Part shown: positions 18,102 through 26,795 of the stretch, piece by piece
Position numbering within the stretch: position 1 is the stretch's first letter
Layout: the number at the start of each line of letters is the position of its first letter
Assembly (NCBI RefSeq): GCF_009362735.1
Contig: NZ_WHNP01000003.1
Coordinates: 124,001-188,000, forward strand
Reading direction: 5' to 3'
DNA: 64,000 nt
From: Paraburkholderia franconis
GTDB lineage: Bacteria > Pseudomonadota > Gammaproteobacteria > Burkholderiales > Burkholderiaceae
Program-made: the position numbers and the translations under genes
Notes under the pieces: generated by a model
Told to the model about the DNA's origin: nothing
Database searches by the model: none
What the model saw: only the letters and a program-made list of their open reading frames with translations

Positions 18102-18904
18102 TGCCCTGGCGCATCGAAGACATCGATCTCAATCGCATCGACCGTCAACGCGCGGTCGCCAATGAAGACCTGTTGTTGCTGCTTTGCGCGGCTTCGTTCA
18201 TCGAGAGCGGCACCGACCTCTACACCAGCAATCTGAGCAAGTTCTTCAACGGCGATCCGGAAGTGTCCGCGTGGCTCAACAGCGAGTGGGAGCCGGAAGA
18301 GATGCAGCACGGCCGCGCACTGAAGGCTTATATCGCGCACGTATGGCCCGAGTTCGATTGGGATACGGCCTTCCGCAACTTCTTCGAAGAGTATTCGAAG
18401 ACCTGTAATGTCGAAGACTTCGAGAAGACGCGCGCGCTGGAGATGGTCGCGCGCTGCGTCGTCGAGACGGGTACGGCCACGTTGTATCGCGCGATCGGCG
18501 AATGTTCGGATGAACCCGTGCTGAAGGAAATCACCGACAACATCCGCACCGACGAAGTCCGTCACTACAAGCACTTTTTCAAATACTTCAAGAAGTACAA
18601 CAAGATCGAAGGCAATGGCCGCCTTGCGGTGCTGGGCGCGCTGATGCGCCGCGTGATGGAAATCAAGAACGAAGACTCGGAGATCGCGCTGCGTCATGTC
18701 TTCGCGATCCGCTATCCCGAGCGCGTCAACGATCCGGCGTATAACCGCGACAGGGCGGCGCGCGTGAACCGGCTCGTGCGGCACAACCTGTCGGCCGATA
18801 TGTGTGTGAAGATGCTGCTCAAGCCACTCGATCTGCCGGCGAAGATTCAGCCTGGTGTTCACTACCCGCTGGCGAAGATCACGCAGCACGTGTTCTTTCG
18901 CTGA
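18077..18904 (+). CDS. Ferritin-like diiron protein (acyl-ACP-desaturase-like ligand set)
   Basis: This 275-residue, mostly helical protein carries a full set of diiron ligands in a four-helix arrangement: E43 (FIESGTDLYT), E75xxH78 (EEMQHG), E130 (VVETGTATLY) and E160xxH163 (DEVRHYKHFF). The spacing (32, 55 and 30 residues between glutamates) is close to that of soluble acyl-ACP desaturases and other ferritin-like oxidases. The enzyme could be an oxidase or desaturase, or could store iron; the substrate is unknown. The ATG at 18077 has GGAGCG 8 nt upstream, and an ATG at 18101 is an alternative. It overlaps the 40-residue ORF and is followed by a flavin-binding protein gene 163 bp away that could supply redox chemistry. 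Confidence 0.82.
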   Translation: MHNEAAHVMPWRIEDIDLNRIDRQRAVANEDLLLLLCAASFIESGTDLYTSNLSKFFNGDPEVSAWLNSEWEPEEMQHGRALKAYIAHVWPEFDWDTAFRNFFEEYSKTCNVEDFEKTRALEMVARCVVETGTATLYRAIGECSDEPVLKEITDNIRTDEVRHYKHFFKYFKKYNKIEGNGRLAVLGALMRRVMEIKNEDSEIALRHVFAIRYPERVNDPAYNRDRAARVNRLVRHNLSADMCVKMLLKPLDLPAKIQPGVHYPLAKITQHVFFR

Positions 18905-18965
18905 ATGTCGCGGCCGCACCTTGCTGGCCGGTTTCGACTGCTGACGAACGACATACGACGAACAG

Positions 18966-18988
18966 ATGGCCCGCCACGCGCGGGCCAT
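18966..18988. terminator. Hairpin after the diiron gene
   Basis: A 9-bp stem ATGGCCCGC/GCGGGCCAT with a 5-nt loop lies 61 bp after the diiron gene. It has no T run, so a terminator role is uncertain. Confidence 0.4.
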
Positions 18989-19067
18989 TCGCATTGGGCA
19001 CGACAACTGCCATGAAGCGGTTGCGTCGACATCCGACGGGCCCGAACCATCGACGGAGGAAAGATTC

Positions 19068-19592
19068 ATGACTGCATCCGCGGATCAAAACCGCGCACTC
19101 GATCAACAGGTGTTCGACGAATGGCCCGTCGAATTGCGCGCGCTCTTCGATGGTGCGGCGCTCGAATCGAAGGTGGGATTCACCGCGTCGCTGCTGACCG
19201 TCGATGCGAGCGGCGGACACGTGCGCACGTCGCTGCTCGGCATCGGCGAGCTGTACGCGCCTGATTCGCGCACGCTATGCATCGCGCTGTGGCCGCAGTC
19301 GCGCGCGGCGCGAGCGATCGGACTCAACGGGCGCGCTGCGTTGACGTTCGTATTCGACGATGCGTTCTATCAGATTCAACTCCAGCTTGCGCCGATGCAC
19401 GCAGAAGGCGCCGGGCTTGCGTGCTTCGCGGGATCGATCGAATCGGGCGAAGCGCAGCGAGTGCGTTATGCGCGGCTCACGTCCGGCATCACGTTCGAAC
19501 TGGAAGAGGGAAGAGACGCGGTACTCGAACGCTGGACGCAGCAGATCGAGTACCTGAAGAGAGCCGCCGGCGGCGCGGCGGCTGGGAGATAG
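19068..19592 (+). CDS. Pyridoxamine 5'-phosphate oxidase-like flavin-binding protein
   Basis: This 174-residue protein resembles the FMN-binding split-barrel family. The segment GGHVRTSLLGIGELYAPDSR followed by RAARAIGLNGRAALTFV corresponds to the barrel strands that hold the flavin in PNPOx-like proteins. No substrate can be assigned; members act on flavin, F420, heme or pyridoxal substrates. The ATG at 19068 has GGAGGAAAG 5-13 nt upstream, a strong ribosome binding site. It follows the diiron protein and converges on rhlE, with a hairpin in the short gap between them. Confidence 0.7.
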   Translation: MTASADQNRALDQQVFDEWPVELRALFDGAALESKVGFTASLLTVDASGGHVRTSLLGIGELYAPDSRTLCIALWPQSRAARAIGLNGRAALTFVFDDAFYQIQLQLAPMHAEGAGLACFAGSIESGEAQRVRYARLTSGITFELEEGRDAVLERWTQQIEYLKRAAGGAAAGR

Positions 19593-19608
19593 CGGTCAGA
19601 AGCGGGTT

Positions 19609-19627
19609 CGATGCCCGCGGGGCATCG
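19609..19627. terminator. Hairpin between converging PNPOx-like gene and rhlE
   Basis: A perfect 8-bp stem CGATGCCC/GGGCATCG with a 3-nt loop lies in the 60-bp gap between the two converging stop codons. T runs are weak on both sides, so termination may be inefficient. Confidence 0.45.
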
Positions 19628-19652
19628 ACAGAATCGCTTCGATCGATTTGCG

Positions 19653-21218
19653 TTAGTTGCCGCGCTGACCATCGCGCCGCGTATGCGGCGCATCGCTGCG
19701 CGGCTTGCTGCCGCCGAGCAGCGCACCCGGGTTCGCGTTGCGCGGTTTGCGCGGCGCGTGCGGAGCATGCGCTGTGCCGTCATGCGCTGCCGCGCGCGGC
19801 TTGTCCTGATGACGCGCGCCATCGTGGCGCGCATGCGTGGGCTTTGCGTTTTGCGGCTTCGCATGCGGCTGGTGCTTCGGCTTATCGGCCGAGCCCGAGC
19901 CCGAAGCCGAACCGCGCTGACCGTCGCGCGATGCGCCGTTCGCGCCCGCCGAGCCCTCGCGCTTTGGCTGACGCTGGCCTTGCCGTTGGCCCTGGCTTTG
20001 GCTTGCGCCTTGACCTTGACGCGGTGCACGGCCGCCACCGCCTTGTCCGCGACGCAGGATCGGTTCGGGACGCGCATTCGGATCGGGCTCGAAGCCCGCG
20101 ATCACTTCTTGCGGCACGGCGCGCTTGATCAGCTTCTCGATGTCCTTCAGCAGTTGCAGTTCATCGACGCACACCAGCGACACCGCTTCGCCCGTCGCGC
20201 CCGCGCGGCCCGTGCGGCCGATGCGATGCACGTAGTCTTCCGGCACGTTCGGCAGGTCGAAGTTGACGACATGCGGCAGTTGATCGATGTCGATGCCACG
20301 CGCTGCGATATCCGTTGCGACGAGCACCTGTAGCGTGCCGTCCTTGAACTCGGACAGCGCGCGCGTGCGGGCCGACTGGCTCTTGTTGCCGTGAATCGCC
20401 AGTGCGCTGATGCCGTCCTTCGTCAGCTGTTCGGCGAGACGGTTCGCGCCATGCTTCGTGCGCGTGAACACGAGCACCTGAAACCAGTTGTGCTGCTTGA
20501 TCAGATGCGTGAGCAGTTCGCGCTTGCGGTCGCGATCGACAGGGTGAATTTTTTGCGCGACCGTTTCGGCCGTCGTATTGCGGCGCGCGACTTCGATCAG
20601 CGCGGGCGAATCGAGCAGGCTGTCGGCAAGCGCCTTGATCTCGTCGGAGAACGTCGCGGAGAACAGCAGGTTCTGTCGCTTCGGCGGCAGCTTCGCGAGC
20701 ACGCGCTTGATGTCGTGGATGAAGCCCATGTCGAGCATGCGGTCCGCTTCGTCGAGCACGAGAATCTCGAGATGCGACAGGTCGATGGTCTTCTGCTGCA
20801 TGTGATCGAGCAGACGACCCGGCGTCGCGACGACGATATCGACGCCGCGCTTCAATGCGTCGATTTGCGGATTGATGCCGACGCCGCCGAACATCACGGT
20901 CGACTTGAGCTTCAGATACTTGCCGTAAGCACGCACGCTTTCTTCGACCTGCGCGGCGAGTTCGCGCGTCGGCGTGAGAATGAGCGCGCGCACGACGCGC
21001 TTGCCGCCCGGCGCGGGCGGCATCGTCAGAAGACGTTGCAGGATGGGCAGCGTGAAGCCGGCCGTCTTGCCTGTGCCCGTCTGCGCGCCGGCCATCAGGT
21101 CGCCGCCGTTGAGCACGGCGGGGATGGCTTGGAGCTGGATCGGAGTCGGGGATGTGTAGCCGAGTTCGTTGACGGCGCGGACCAGCGGTTCGGACAAGCC
21201 GAGAGAATCAAAGGACAT
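19653..21218 (-). CDS. rhlE: DEAD-box RNA helicase RhlE
   Basis: This 521-residue ATP-dependent RNA helicase probably works in ribosome assembly or RNA decay. It has the Q motif ([23 protein letters not shown]), motif [17 protein letters not shown], motif II DEAD within [13 protein letters not shown], motif III SAT, and motif [12 protein letters not shown]. The core ends near residue 375. The last 145 residues are a low-complexity Gln/Arg/Gly/Ala-rich tail ([18 protein letters not shown]) that should be disordered and bind RNA. The ATG at 21218 gives the standard MSFDSLGLS start; the frame is open to 21308 without family-like sequence. Confidence 0.94.
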   Translation of the reverse strand: MSFDSLGLSEPLVRAVNELGYTSPTPIQLQAIPAVLNGGDLMAGAQTGTGKTAGFTLPILQRLLTMPPAPGGKRVVRALILTPTRELAAQVEESVRAYGKYLKLKSTVMFGGVGINPQIDALKRGVDIVVATPGRLLDHMQQKTIDLSHLEILVLDEADRMLDMGFIHDIKRVLAKLPPKRQNLLFSATFSDEIKALADSLLDSPALIEVARRNTTAETVAQKIHPVDRDRKRELLTHLIKQHNWFQVLVFTRTKHGANRLAEQLTKDGISALAIHGNKSQSARTRALSEFKDGTLQVLVATDIAARGIDIDQLPHVVNFDLPNVPEDYVHRIGRTGRAGATGEAVSLVCVDELQLLKDIEKLIKRAVPQEVIAGFEPDPNARPEPILRRGQGGGGRAPRQGQGASQSQGQRQGQRQPKREGSAGANGASRDGQRGSASGSGSADKPKHQPHAKPQNAKPTHARHDGARHQDKPRAAAHDGTAHAPHAPRKPRNANPGALLGGSKPRSDAPHTRRDGQRGN

Positions 21219-21413
21219 AAACGCTCTTTGCAATGCAATTGTGGGAACGGTGCGAACGCGGCCATCAGGCGCGCTCACGGGCGATCGAGGCGATCGCTCG
21301 CCCGACACTCACCGTTCACGGAGAAATCGGCGGCACGCGCGATGCGTGCCGAATGCTCGACGCGCTATGCAGACACGTCGACTGGCCTTAAGTTGCATCC
21401 GCCGCTGCGCGTC

Positions 21414-22034
21414 TTACGCGACATAACGCGCGACGCTGACGAATTGACACAGACTGCCGGCGAGTACGAACAGGTGCCAGATACCGTGTCCGTGCCGGAT
21501 GCGCTCGTCGTTGACGAAGAAGTAGATGCCCACGCTATAGATGATCCCGCCGGCCACGAGCCAAGCGGTGCCCGCGGCCGGCAACGCTGTGACCAGCGGG
21601 CGGATGGCGACGAGCGCAAGCCATCCCATCAGCACATAAAGCACCATCGATACGCTGCGGGTGCGTCGCCCGAGCGTCAGTTCCTGCACGATCCCGAGCG
21701 CCGCCAGGCCCCAGCTCACGCCGAACAGCGACCAGCCCCACGGACCACGCAGCGTCACCAGCGTGAACGGCGTATAGCTGCCCGCGATCAGCAGGTAGAT
21801 CGCAGAGTGATCGCACTTCTGCAGGATCGCCTTCAGACGCGGACCTCTCACGCTGTGATAGAGCGTCGAGATGCCGTACAGCGCGCAAAGCATCGCGCCG
21901 TAGACGCTGAAGCTCACGACCTTGTACGCATCACCGTCGAGCGCGCCCATCGTCACGAGCGTCGCGAGTCCCGCCACCGACAGCACGGCGCCGACGAGGT
22001 GAGTGATGCTGTTCAGACGCTCCCCGACGTGCAC
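21414..22034 (-). CDS. HlyIII/YqfA-family membrane protein
   Basis: This 206-residue inner-membrane protein has seven predicted hydrophobic helices and PAQR-type motifs: ITHLVGAVLSVAG at the N-terminus, STLYHS in helix 2, CDHSAIYLLIAGSYTPF, and the C-terminal HGHGIWHLFVLAGS. The three histidine-containing segments form a zinc site in adiponectin-receptor relatives. Despite the historical name, a hemolytic activity is not established. I chose the GTG at 22034 because GGAGGAAG lies 6-13 nt upstream and the length then equals that of family members. The GTG at 22079 adds 15 residues without a better site. Confidence 0.88.
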   Translation of the reverse strand: MHVGERLNSITHLVGAVLSVAGLATLVTMGALDGDAYKVVSFSVYGAMLCALYGISTLYHSVRGPRLKAILQKCDHSAIYLLIAGSYTPFTLVTLRGPWGWSLFGVSWGLAALGIVQELTLGRRTRSVSMVLYVLMGWLALVAIRPLVTALPAAGTAWLVAGGIIYSVGIYFFVNDERIRHGHGIWHLFVLAGSLCQFVSVARYVA

Positions 22035-22225
22035 GGTACTTCCTCCCGCATGATGCCTGCGCCATCCGACAAACGACACCGGACATACGTTATACGCCCG
22101 ATATGTCAGATTCCGTTACGTCAACGACAAACAGGCTTCGAAACCGCGATGCTACACGATGCTACAAAAAGCGAAGGGCGCGGCCGCGATAACCGCAGGC
22201 CGCGCCCCGACACATCAGCCGGCGC

Positions 22226-23524
22226 TTAGTCGAGCGGCGCCGAACGAAGATCGACCACTTGTTGCGGCGACACAGCCGTGCCGTGGTTGCCCCACGACTG
22301 GCGGATGTACGTCACAACGGCTGCCACTTCCTGATTCGACAGCGACTGGGCGAACGGCGGCATGCCATATGGCTTCGGATTGCCGTCCGTGCTCGGCGGA
22401 TAGCCGCCGTTCAGCACCATGCGGATCGGGTTGACGGCCGACGGCATCTGGATCGACTGGTTGTTCGCGAGCGGCGGGAAGTTCGGCGGCTGGCCGAGAC
22501 CATTCGCTTCGTGACACTTCGCGCAGTTGTCCGCGTAGACCTTCTGACCTTGCTTCAACAGTTCGCCGCCGAACTGCTCCGACGTCTCCAGCTGCAGATG
22601 CTCAGGCGCTTCGCTCTTCTGCGGGATCGTCTTCAGGTACGTCGACATCGCGTGGATGTCTTCGTCCGACATGTACTGCAGGCTGTTGTGAACCACTTCG
22701 GCCATCGGACCGAACACCGCGCCGCGCGGCGACACGCCTGTTTTCAGCAGATCGGAAATGTCCTTGATGTCCCAGTCGCCGAGGCCCGCTTCCTTGTTCG
22801 ACGTCAGCGACGGCGCGTACCAGTTCTGCAGCGGGATCAGGCCGCCGGCAAACGCAGCCGAGTTGACGGGACCGCCCATTGCGTTGATCGACGTGTGGCA
22901 CATGCCGCAGTGGCCGAGGCCTTCGATCAGATACGCACCGCGGTTCCATTCGACCGATTTGGTCGGGTCCGGCTTGTACTCACCTTCGCGGAAGAACAGC
23001 GTGCGCCAGCCGATCAGCAGGTTGCGGTTGTTGAACGGGAACTTGAGTTCGTGCGGACGGCTCGGCACCGATGCCGGCGGAACCGAACGCAGATAGGCGT
23101 AGATCGCATCCGAGTCGGCACGCGAGACCTTCGTGTAGCTCGTGAACGGGAACGCCGGATAGAGCAGGCTGCCGTCCTTCGAGCGGCCCGTGTGCATCGC
23201 GCGATAGAAGTCGTCCTGCGACCATTTGCCGATGCCGTACTGGTCATCAGGCGTGATGTTCGGCGTGAACAGCGTGCCGAACGGCGTGGCCATCGGCAGG
23301 CCGCCGGCGAATATCTTGCCGCCGCGCACCGTGTGGCACGCGATACAGTCGCCGGCGCGAGCGAGGTACTCGCCCTTCTTGATCAGTTCAGCCTGGTCTG
23401 CCGGCGTGGCCGCCATCGCGGTGCCGTTGTGCAGGTTGTCGCCACCCGACCACAGGACGGGAACGAGTGCGGCAGCCGCAACGACGACGACAGCCGAAAG
23501 GGCGAACAAAGACTTGCGTTTCAT
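22226..23524 (-). CDS. Membrane-anchored triheme cytochrome c
   Basis: This 432-residue periplasmic electron carrier has an uncleaved or cleavable N-terminal hydrophobic helix (about 5-26) and three c-type heme motifs: CIACH 60-64, CGMCH 206-210 and CAKCH 334-338. The domain order and length match the triheme cytochrome subunits of alcohol, aldehyde, gluconate or sorbitol dehydrogenases, which pass electrons to quinone or oxidase. No dehydrogenase catalytic subunit is encoded beside it. It begins 21 bp after a cytochrome c4-like gene, so the two are an operon. Which dehydrogenase or oxidase it serves cannot be read here. Confidence 0.9.
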   Translation of the reverse strand: MKRKSLFALSAVVVVAAAALVPVLWSGGDNLHNGTAMAATPADQAELIKKGEYLARAGDCIACHTVRGGKIFAGGLPMATPFGTLFTPNITPDDQYGIGKWSQDDFYRAMHTGRSKDGSLLYPAFPFTSYTKVSRADSDAIYAYLRSVPPASVPSRPHELKFPFNNRNLLIGWRTLFFREGEYKPDPTKSVEWNRGAYLIEGLGHCGMCHTSINAMGGPVNSAAFAGGLIPLQNWYAPSLTSNKEAGLGDWDIKDISDLLKTGVSPRGAVFGPMAEVVHNSLQYMSDEDIHAMSTYLKTIPQKSEAPEHLQLETSEQFGGELLKQGQKVYADNCAKCHEANGLGQPPNFPPLANNQSIQMPSAVNPIRMVLNGGYPPSTDGNPKPYGMPPFAQSLSNQEVAAVVTYIRQSWGNHGTAVSPQQVVDLRSAPLD

Positions 23525-23545
23525 TTGTTTGTCTCTCCCGGTGCC

Positions 23546-24277
23546 TTATTGCGGTTCGCTGCCGCAGGCAAGCGGAGTCTTCAACGATTTGGCAGGTACC
23601 GGCACGGGGTTCTGCGGCGCCTGCTGCGTGGACAGCCACGCGGCGACTGCGTTCACGTCGGCGTCCGTCAGACGCGTTGCGATCGTGTGCATGCAGTCAG
23701 GCTCGATTGCGTGGCGCGAACCCGAACGCCATGCGCCCAGCTGCGCGCTGATGTAGTCGGAGTGCAGTCCGACCAGGCCCGGAATAGCCGGTTCCATGCC
23801 CGTGAGGCCCTTGCCGTGGCAAGCCGCGCAAGCGGGAATCTGCTTCGATGCGTCGCCGTTCAGCACGATTTCCTTGCCGCGCGCGAGCGTCGCATCTGAG
23901 ACGGTCGGCCTGGCCGGCGTCGGATACGGCGGACGCTGCTGCGAGAAGTACGTCGCGATCTGATGAAGGTAGTCGTCCGAGAGATACGTGACGAGGTAGT
24001 TCATCGGCGGATACTTCCGGCGGCCTTCGCGGAAGTTCTTCAACTGGTTGTACAGATAGTCGGCCGGCTTGCCGGCGAGACGCGGGAAGTAGTCGTTATC
24101 CGTGCCTTGGCCCTTCGAGCCGTGACATGCCGTGCAGCCTTGCACGCGCGCTTCCATCGTGTCCGGGGCTTTGGGCTGAGTTTGCGCTTTCGCAGCGCCA
24201 GATACGCCTGCACACCCGATCAAAAGCAGGGCGAGCAAAGGGCGGAAAATGCGTCTTGAAGACACGCGTAACTCCAT
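23546..24277 (-). CDS. Diheme cytochrome c4-like protein
   Basis: This 243-residue exported protein has a signal peptide ending about residue 31 (SGAAKAQ). Two heme-binding motifs follow, CTACH 48-52 and CAACH 150-154, each in a cytochrome c domain of about 90 residues. The repeat of two similar domains is the c4 pattern, usually donating electrons to terminal oxidases. The ATG at 24277 is preferred because it begins the signal peptide; upstream frame to 24535 has no such feature. It is the first gene of a two-gene operon with the triheme cytochrome. No clear FNR box was seen upstream. Confidence 0.9.
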   Translation of the reverse strand: MELRVSSRRIFRPLLALLLIGCAGVSGAAKAQTQPKAPDTMEARVQGCTACHGSKGQGTDNDYFPRLAGKPADYLYNQLKNFREGRRKYPPMNYLVTYLSDDYLHQIATYFSQQRPPYPTPARPTVSDATLARGKEIVLNGDASKQIPACAACHGKGLTGMEPAIPGLVGLHSDYISAQLGAWRSGSRHAIEPDCMHTIATRLTDADVNAVAAWLSTQQAPQNPVPVPAKSLKTPLACGSEPQ

Positions 24278-24768
24278 GATTATCGGGGACCTTGCCGAAC
24301 TTCGAGCGGATCGGTGTGTGCAGCGCGATGGATACTTCAGACGCTGCGCGGCGACGCAGCATTCTATCATCGATGGGTAATGGTGACTATTTGACACATG
24401 CGACCAATTTCCCACTTGATGCGCCCTCACGACACCCGCCGATGCGACAAGTTGACGCAACTGATCGTCATCGCATAAGGACGCGCGCTTGCTCACAAAA
24501 TGCGTTGCGGCCTGGCGGCAGCGCTTCCAGCTCATTTAAGATTGCGCATTTTGCATCGGTGGCGGTCGCTTGCTTGCGTTGTCCTGCGCTCTTCGCTTTT
24601 CACGGTATTCACGGCGCGCTGCTTCGTTCGCGAAATGATGCTGATGCCGCGCGGCGCGATCAACGGCTCAGCATCGTTGAACTGAGTCAGCCGCGAGATA
24701 TCGAAGCGTACTATTCCGACCGTCCTTGCCGTCCTTGCATTTTCCAGCGTTCCACTCATAGCCACCTT
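24278..24768. other. Intergenic region between cytochrome operon and copC
   Basis: This 491-bp divergent region should contain the promoters of the cytochrome pair and of copCD. A TTGACA occurs near 24391 on the plus strand, but no matching -10 is found. I see no ORF with real-gene features and no copper-box type repeat. Confidence 0.5.
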
Positions 24769-25146
24769 ATGACTCTTTCCCTGCCATTGCGCTCGCCACT
24801 TCGCTGGCTTGCCGCGTGCGGCGTGTCGCTCGTCGTCGCGTCGAACGCCTTCGCTCATGCGACGCCGACGTCGCGCGAACCCGCGCCCGATGCCGAGATC
24901 GCTGCGCCTTCCGCAGTGACGATCCACTTCAGCGAGCCGCTCGAACCGGCGTTCAGCAAGATCGCGCTCGTCGATGCGCACGGCAAGCCGGCGGCATCCG
25001 CAGCTTCCGAAATCGATGCAGCGGACACGAAGACCATGCATCTCGCGTTGCAGCCGCTCGCGCCGGGGCGCTACACCGTGCAATGGACGGCCGTTGCCGA
25101 AGACGGACACCGCACCAAAGGCAGTTACGCCTTCAGCGTCAAATGA
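24769..25146 (+). CDS. copC: Periplasmic copper-binding protein CopC
   Basis: This 125-residue protein has a Sec signal peptide ending at the AFA-H cleavage site, so that the mature chain begins with His, the usual N-terminal copper ligand of CopC. The beta-sandwich follows: PSAVTIHFSEPLEPAFSKI, then the C-terminal VAEDGHRTKGSYAFSV with another conserved His. It delivers or holds copper in the periplasm for CopD. The ATG at 24769 lacks a strong ribosome binding site. Its stop overlaps the copD start (ATGA), so translation is coupled. Confidence 0.92.
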   Translation: MTLSLPLRSPLRWLAACGVSLVVASNAFAHATPTSREPAPDAEIAAPSAVTIHFSEPLEPAFSKIALVDAHGKPAASAASEIDAADTKTMHLALQPLAPGRYTVQWTAVAEDGHRTKGSYAFSVK

Positions 25147-26072
25147 GAGTCGACGGATTGTGGATCGGGCAGGTCGCGATGGCCGCGCTCATGAACATCG
25201 CGTTTGCGTTCGCCGTCGGTTCGGCGTTGCTCGGCGCGTGGCTCGCGAACGATGCGCAGGCGAAGATCGCGCCCGCGCGGCCCGCGTGGTTGCGCGCGCA
25301 GCGGTCGATGCAGGCTGCCGCGATCGTGCTCGTGCTGGCCGATCTCGGCTGGCTGCTCTATCAGGCAGCGGAGATGGCGGGCGTCAGCCTGCCAGAGGCA
25401 TTCGGCGTCGTGCCGACGATGCTGTCACGGACGCATGTCGGTTTCGGCTGGAGCATCGCGTTCGTCGGCGCGCTCGTGCTGGTGCCCGTATCGTTCGCAC
25501 GGCAGACCAACATGCTGCGCAATGCGCTGCTATGGCTTGCCGTGATCGCGATTGCAGGCGGCAAGGCATCGCTCGGTCATGCGGCGGATGCGGGTGTCGC
25601 ATCTGCCGCGATCGGCATGCAAACGCTGCACGTGCTCACGACCTCCGTGTGGGGCGGCCTCGTGCTCGCGGCGGGGTTCTCGGTGCTGCCGGCGCTCGGC
25701 ACGTCGATCGCGCGCGGCGTGATGATACGCACGGCGACGCAGTTGTCGAACGTATCGCTCGTTGCTGTCATGTTCGTGCTGCTCTCAGGCGTGTTCAATG
25801 CCGCGCGCGGTTCGGGCGGATCGTTCGACGCGGTTACTGGTAGCGCATGGGGACACGTGCTCACGCTCAAGCTCGTGCTCGTTGCGCTCGCACTGGTGAT
25901 GGGCGGACTCAACCGTTTTGCCGCGCTGCCGAGATTGCGCCGGACCGCCGCAACGATGGATGCGCATACGTTCTCGAACGTGCTGTATCTCGAGGCGCTT
26001 GCGATGCTCGGCATCTTCGCCGCTGCGGCCGTGTTGTCGCACAGCGTGCCGGGGTATGTCGCATTGGGCTGA
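25143..26072 (+). CDS. copD: Copper-resistance/uptake membrane protein CopD
   Basis: This 309-residue inner-membrane protein has eight predicted hydrophobic helices. The conserved His/Met positions of CopD are visible in MLSRTHVGF, SLGHAADAG, MQTLHVLTTSVWGG and the final LSHSVPGY. CopD moves copper across the inner membrane together with CopC. The ATG overlaps the copC stop by 4 bp. No copA, copB or CopRS genes are nearby, so this is the small CopCD module, often connected with supplying copper for cytochrome oxidase rather than resistance; that role is inferred. Confidence 0.9.
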   Translation: MRVDGLWIGQVAMAALMNIAFAFAVGSALLGAWLANDAQAKIAPARPAWLRAQRSMQAAAIVLVLADLGWLLYQAAEMAGVSLPEAFGVVPTMLSRTHVGFGWSIAFVGALVLVPVSFARQTNMLRNALLWLAVIAIAGGKASLGHAADAGVASAAIGMQTLHVLTTSVWGGLVLAAGFSVLPALGTSIARGVMIRTATQLSNVSLVAVMFVLLSGVFNAARGSGGSFDAVTGSAWGHVLTLKLVLVALALVMGGLNRFAALPRLRRTAATMDAHTFSNVLYLEALAMLGIFAAAAVLSHSVPGYVALG

Positions 26073-26075
26073 ACG

Positions 26076-26119
26076 CTTGAAGTACTTGAAGCGCTTGAGG
26101 CGTTGAAGCACTTGAAGCG
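26076..26119. repeat. Imperfect 9-bp tandem repeat after copD
   Basis: Five head-to-tail units of the form CTTGAAGCG, one of them 8 bp long and two with single changes, start 3 bp after the copD stop codon. It may be replication slippage or a protein-binding array; no function is known. Confidence 0.8.
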
Positions 26120-26188
26120 AACTGGATCATCACGCACGAATGCGCCGCACGACCCGACGTGCGGCGTCGATGCAAGCCAATGCGCGGA

Positions 26189-26491
26189 TCACTCGTAGCC
26201 CAGCTTGTGCCCGACGATAGGCGCACAAAAAAGGGCGATCGCGCAGCCCGCCGCCTTGCCTTCGAGTTCAGCCGCTGCTGCATGTGAGCTCGTCATGTAC
26301 ATCAGCAGATCGAAGAGTTGCGGCACGCAATAAAGAAACGCTGCAGCGAGGAAACACTTTTCGACCGTCGCGATGCGCCAGCCGCGCTCGGACGCGATCG
26401 CCGCGCCGATCACGCGCGACACGCCGAACACCACCAGCGCGCCGACGGCCGCCTGTTCGCGGATCAGGTAGTCGGGAAGAAATTCGCCCAT
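26189..26491 (-). CDS. Small membrane protein of unknown function
   Basis: This 100-residue protein has three hydrophobic segments (about 12-28, 45-65 and 75-92) separated by short polar loops, so it should lie in the inner membrane. I recognise no family. The ATG at 26491 is preferred because AGAGGA lies 5 nt upstream; ATGs at 26521 and 26545 lack such a site. It stands alone between copD, which converges on it, and dgoD. Confidence 0.6.
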   Translation of the reverse strand: MGEFLPDYLIREQAAVGALVVFGVSRVIGAAIASERGWRIATVEKCFLAAAFLYCVPQLFDLLMYMTSSHAAAAELEGKAAGCAIALFCAPIVGHKLGYE

Positions 26492-26736
26492 TGCGTCCTC
26501 TGCTTGAACGGATGTTTGCATCACGTTCAGCAAGGAGCGGGCCACAGGTTGTGAAGCGCGCTCTTGCGGCGCGAGGAGCCTTGTCCTTCAAGGGCCTTCG
26601 CGACGGTTGCGACGCGTGCGAAGGACGGCAGCGCGCTTGCATGGCCCGTTATGTAACGTTACTGAAACGCCCTATGTGGCGATCGTCGACGTAACGTCGG
26701 TGACGAAACGAACAGTTGTCAAATGACAAGCGCAAT
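26492..26736. other. Gap with two short palindromes
   Basis: Between the small membrane gene and the dgoD terminator lie two perfect inverted repeats: GTAACGTTAC at 26653-26662, and TTGTCA-AA-TGACAA at 26716-26729. Both are upstream of the small membrane gene and could be regulator sites. No gene is seen. Confidence 0.45.
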
Positions 26737-26762
26737 GACAAACGCCACCCGAAGGCGGTGTC
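26737..26762 (-). terminator. Terminator of dgoD
   Basis: Reading the minus strand, GACACCGCC-TTCG-GGTGG forms a stem closed by a UUCG tetraloop, with outer GACA/TGTC pairing. It lies 33 bp after the dgoD stop. The following T content is modest. Confidence 0.5.
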
Positions 26763-26795
26763 TGCTTCTTCATTCGCGATACGGCGCGAGCCTGC

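Noticed and set aside
26076..26119. 9-bp tandem repeat as a coding extension of CopD
   Set aside because: CopD stops just before the repeat, and the other frames through it are short; it is listed as a simple repeat only.
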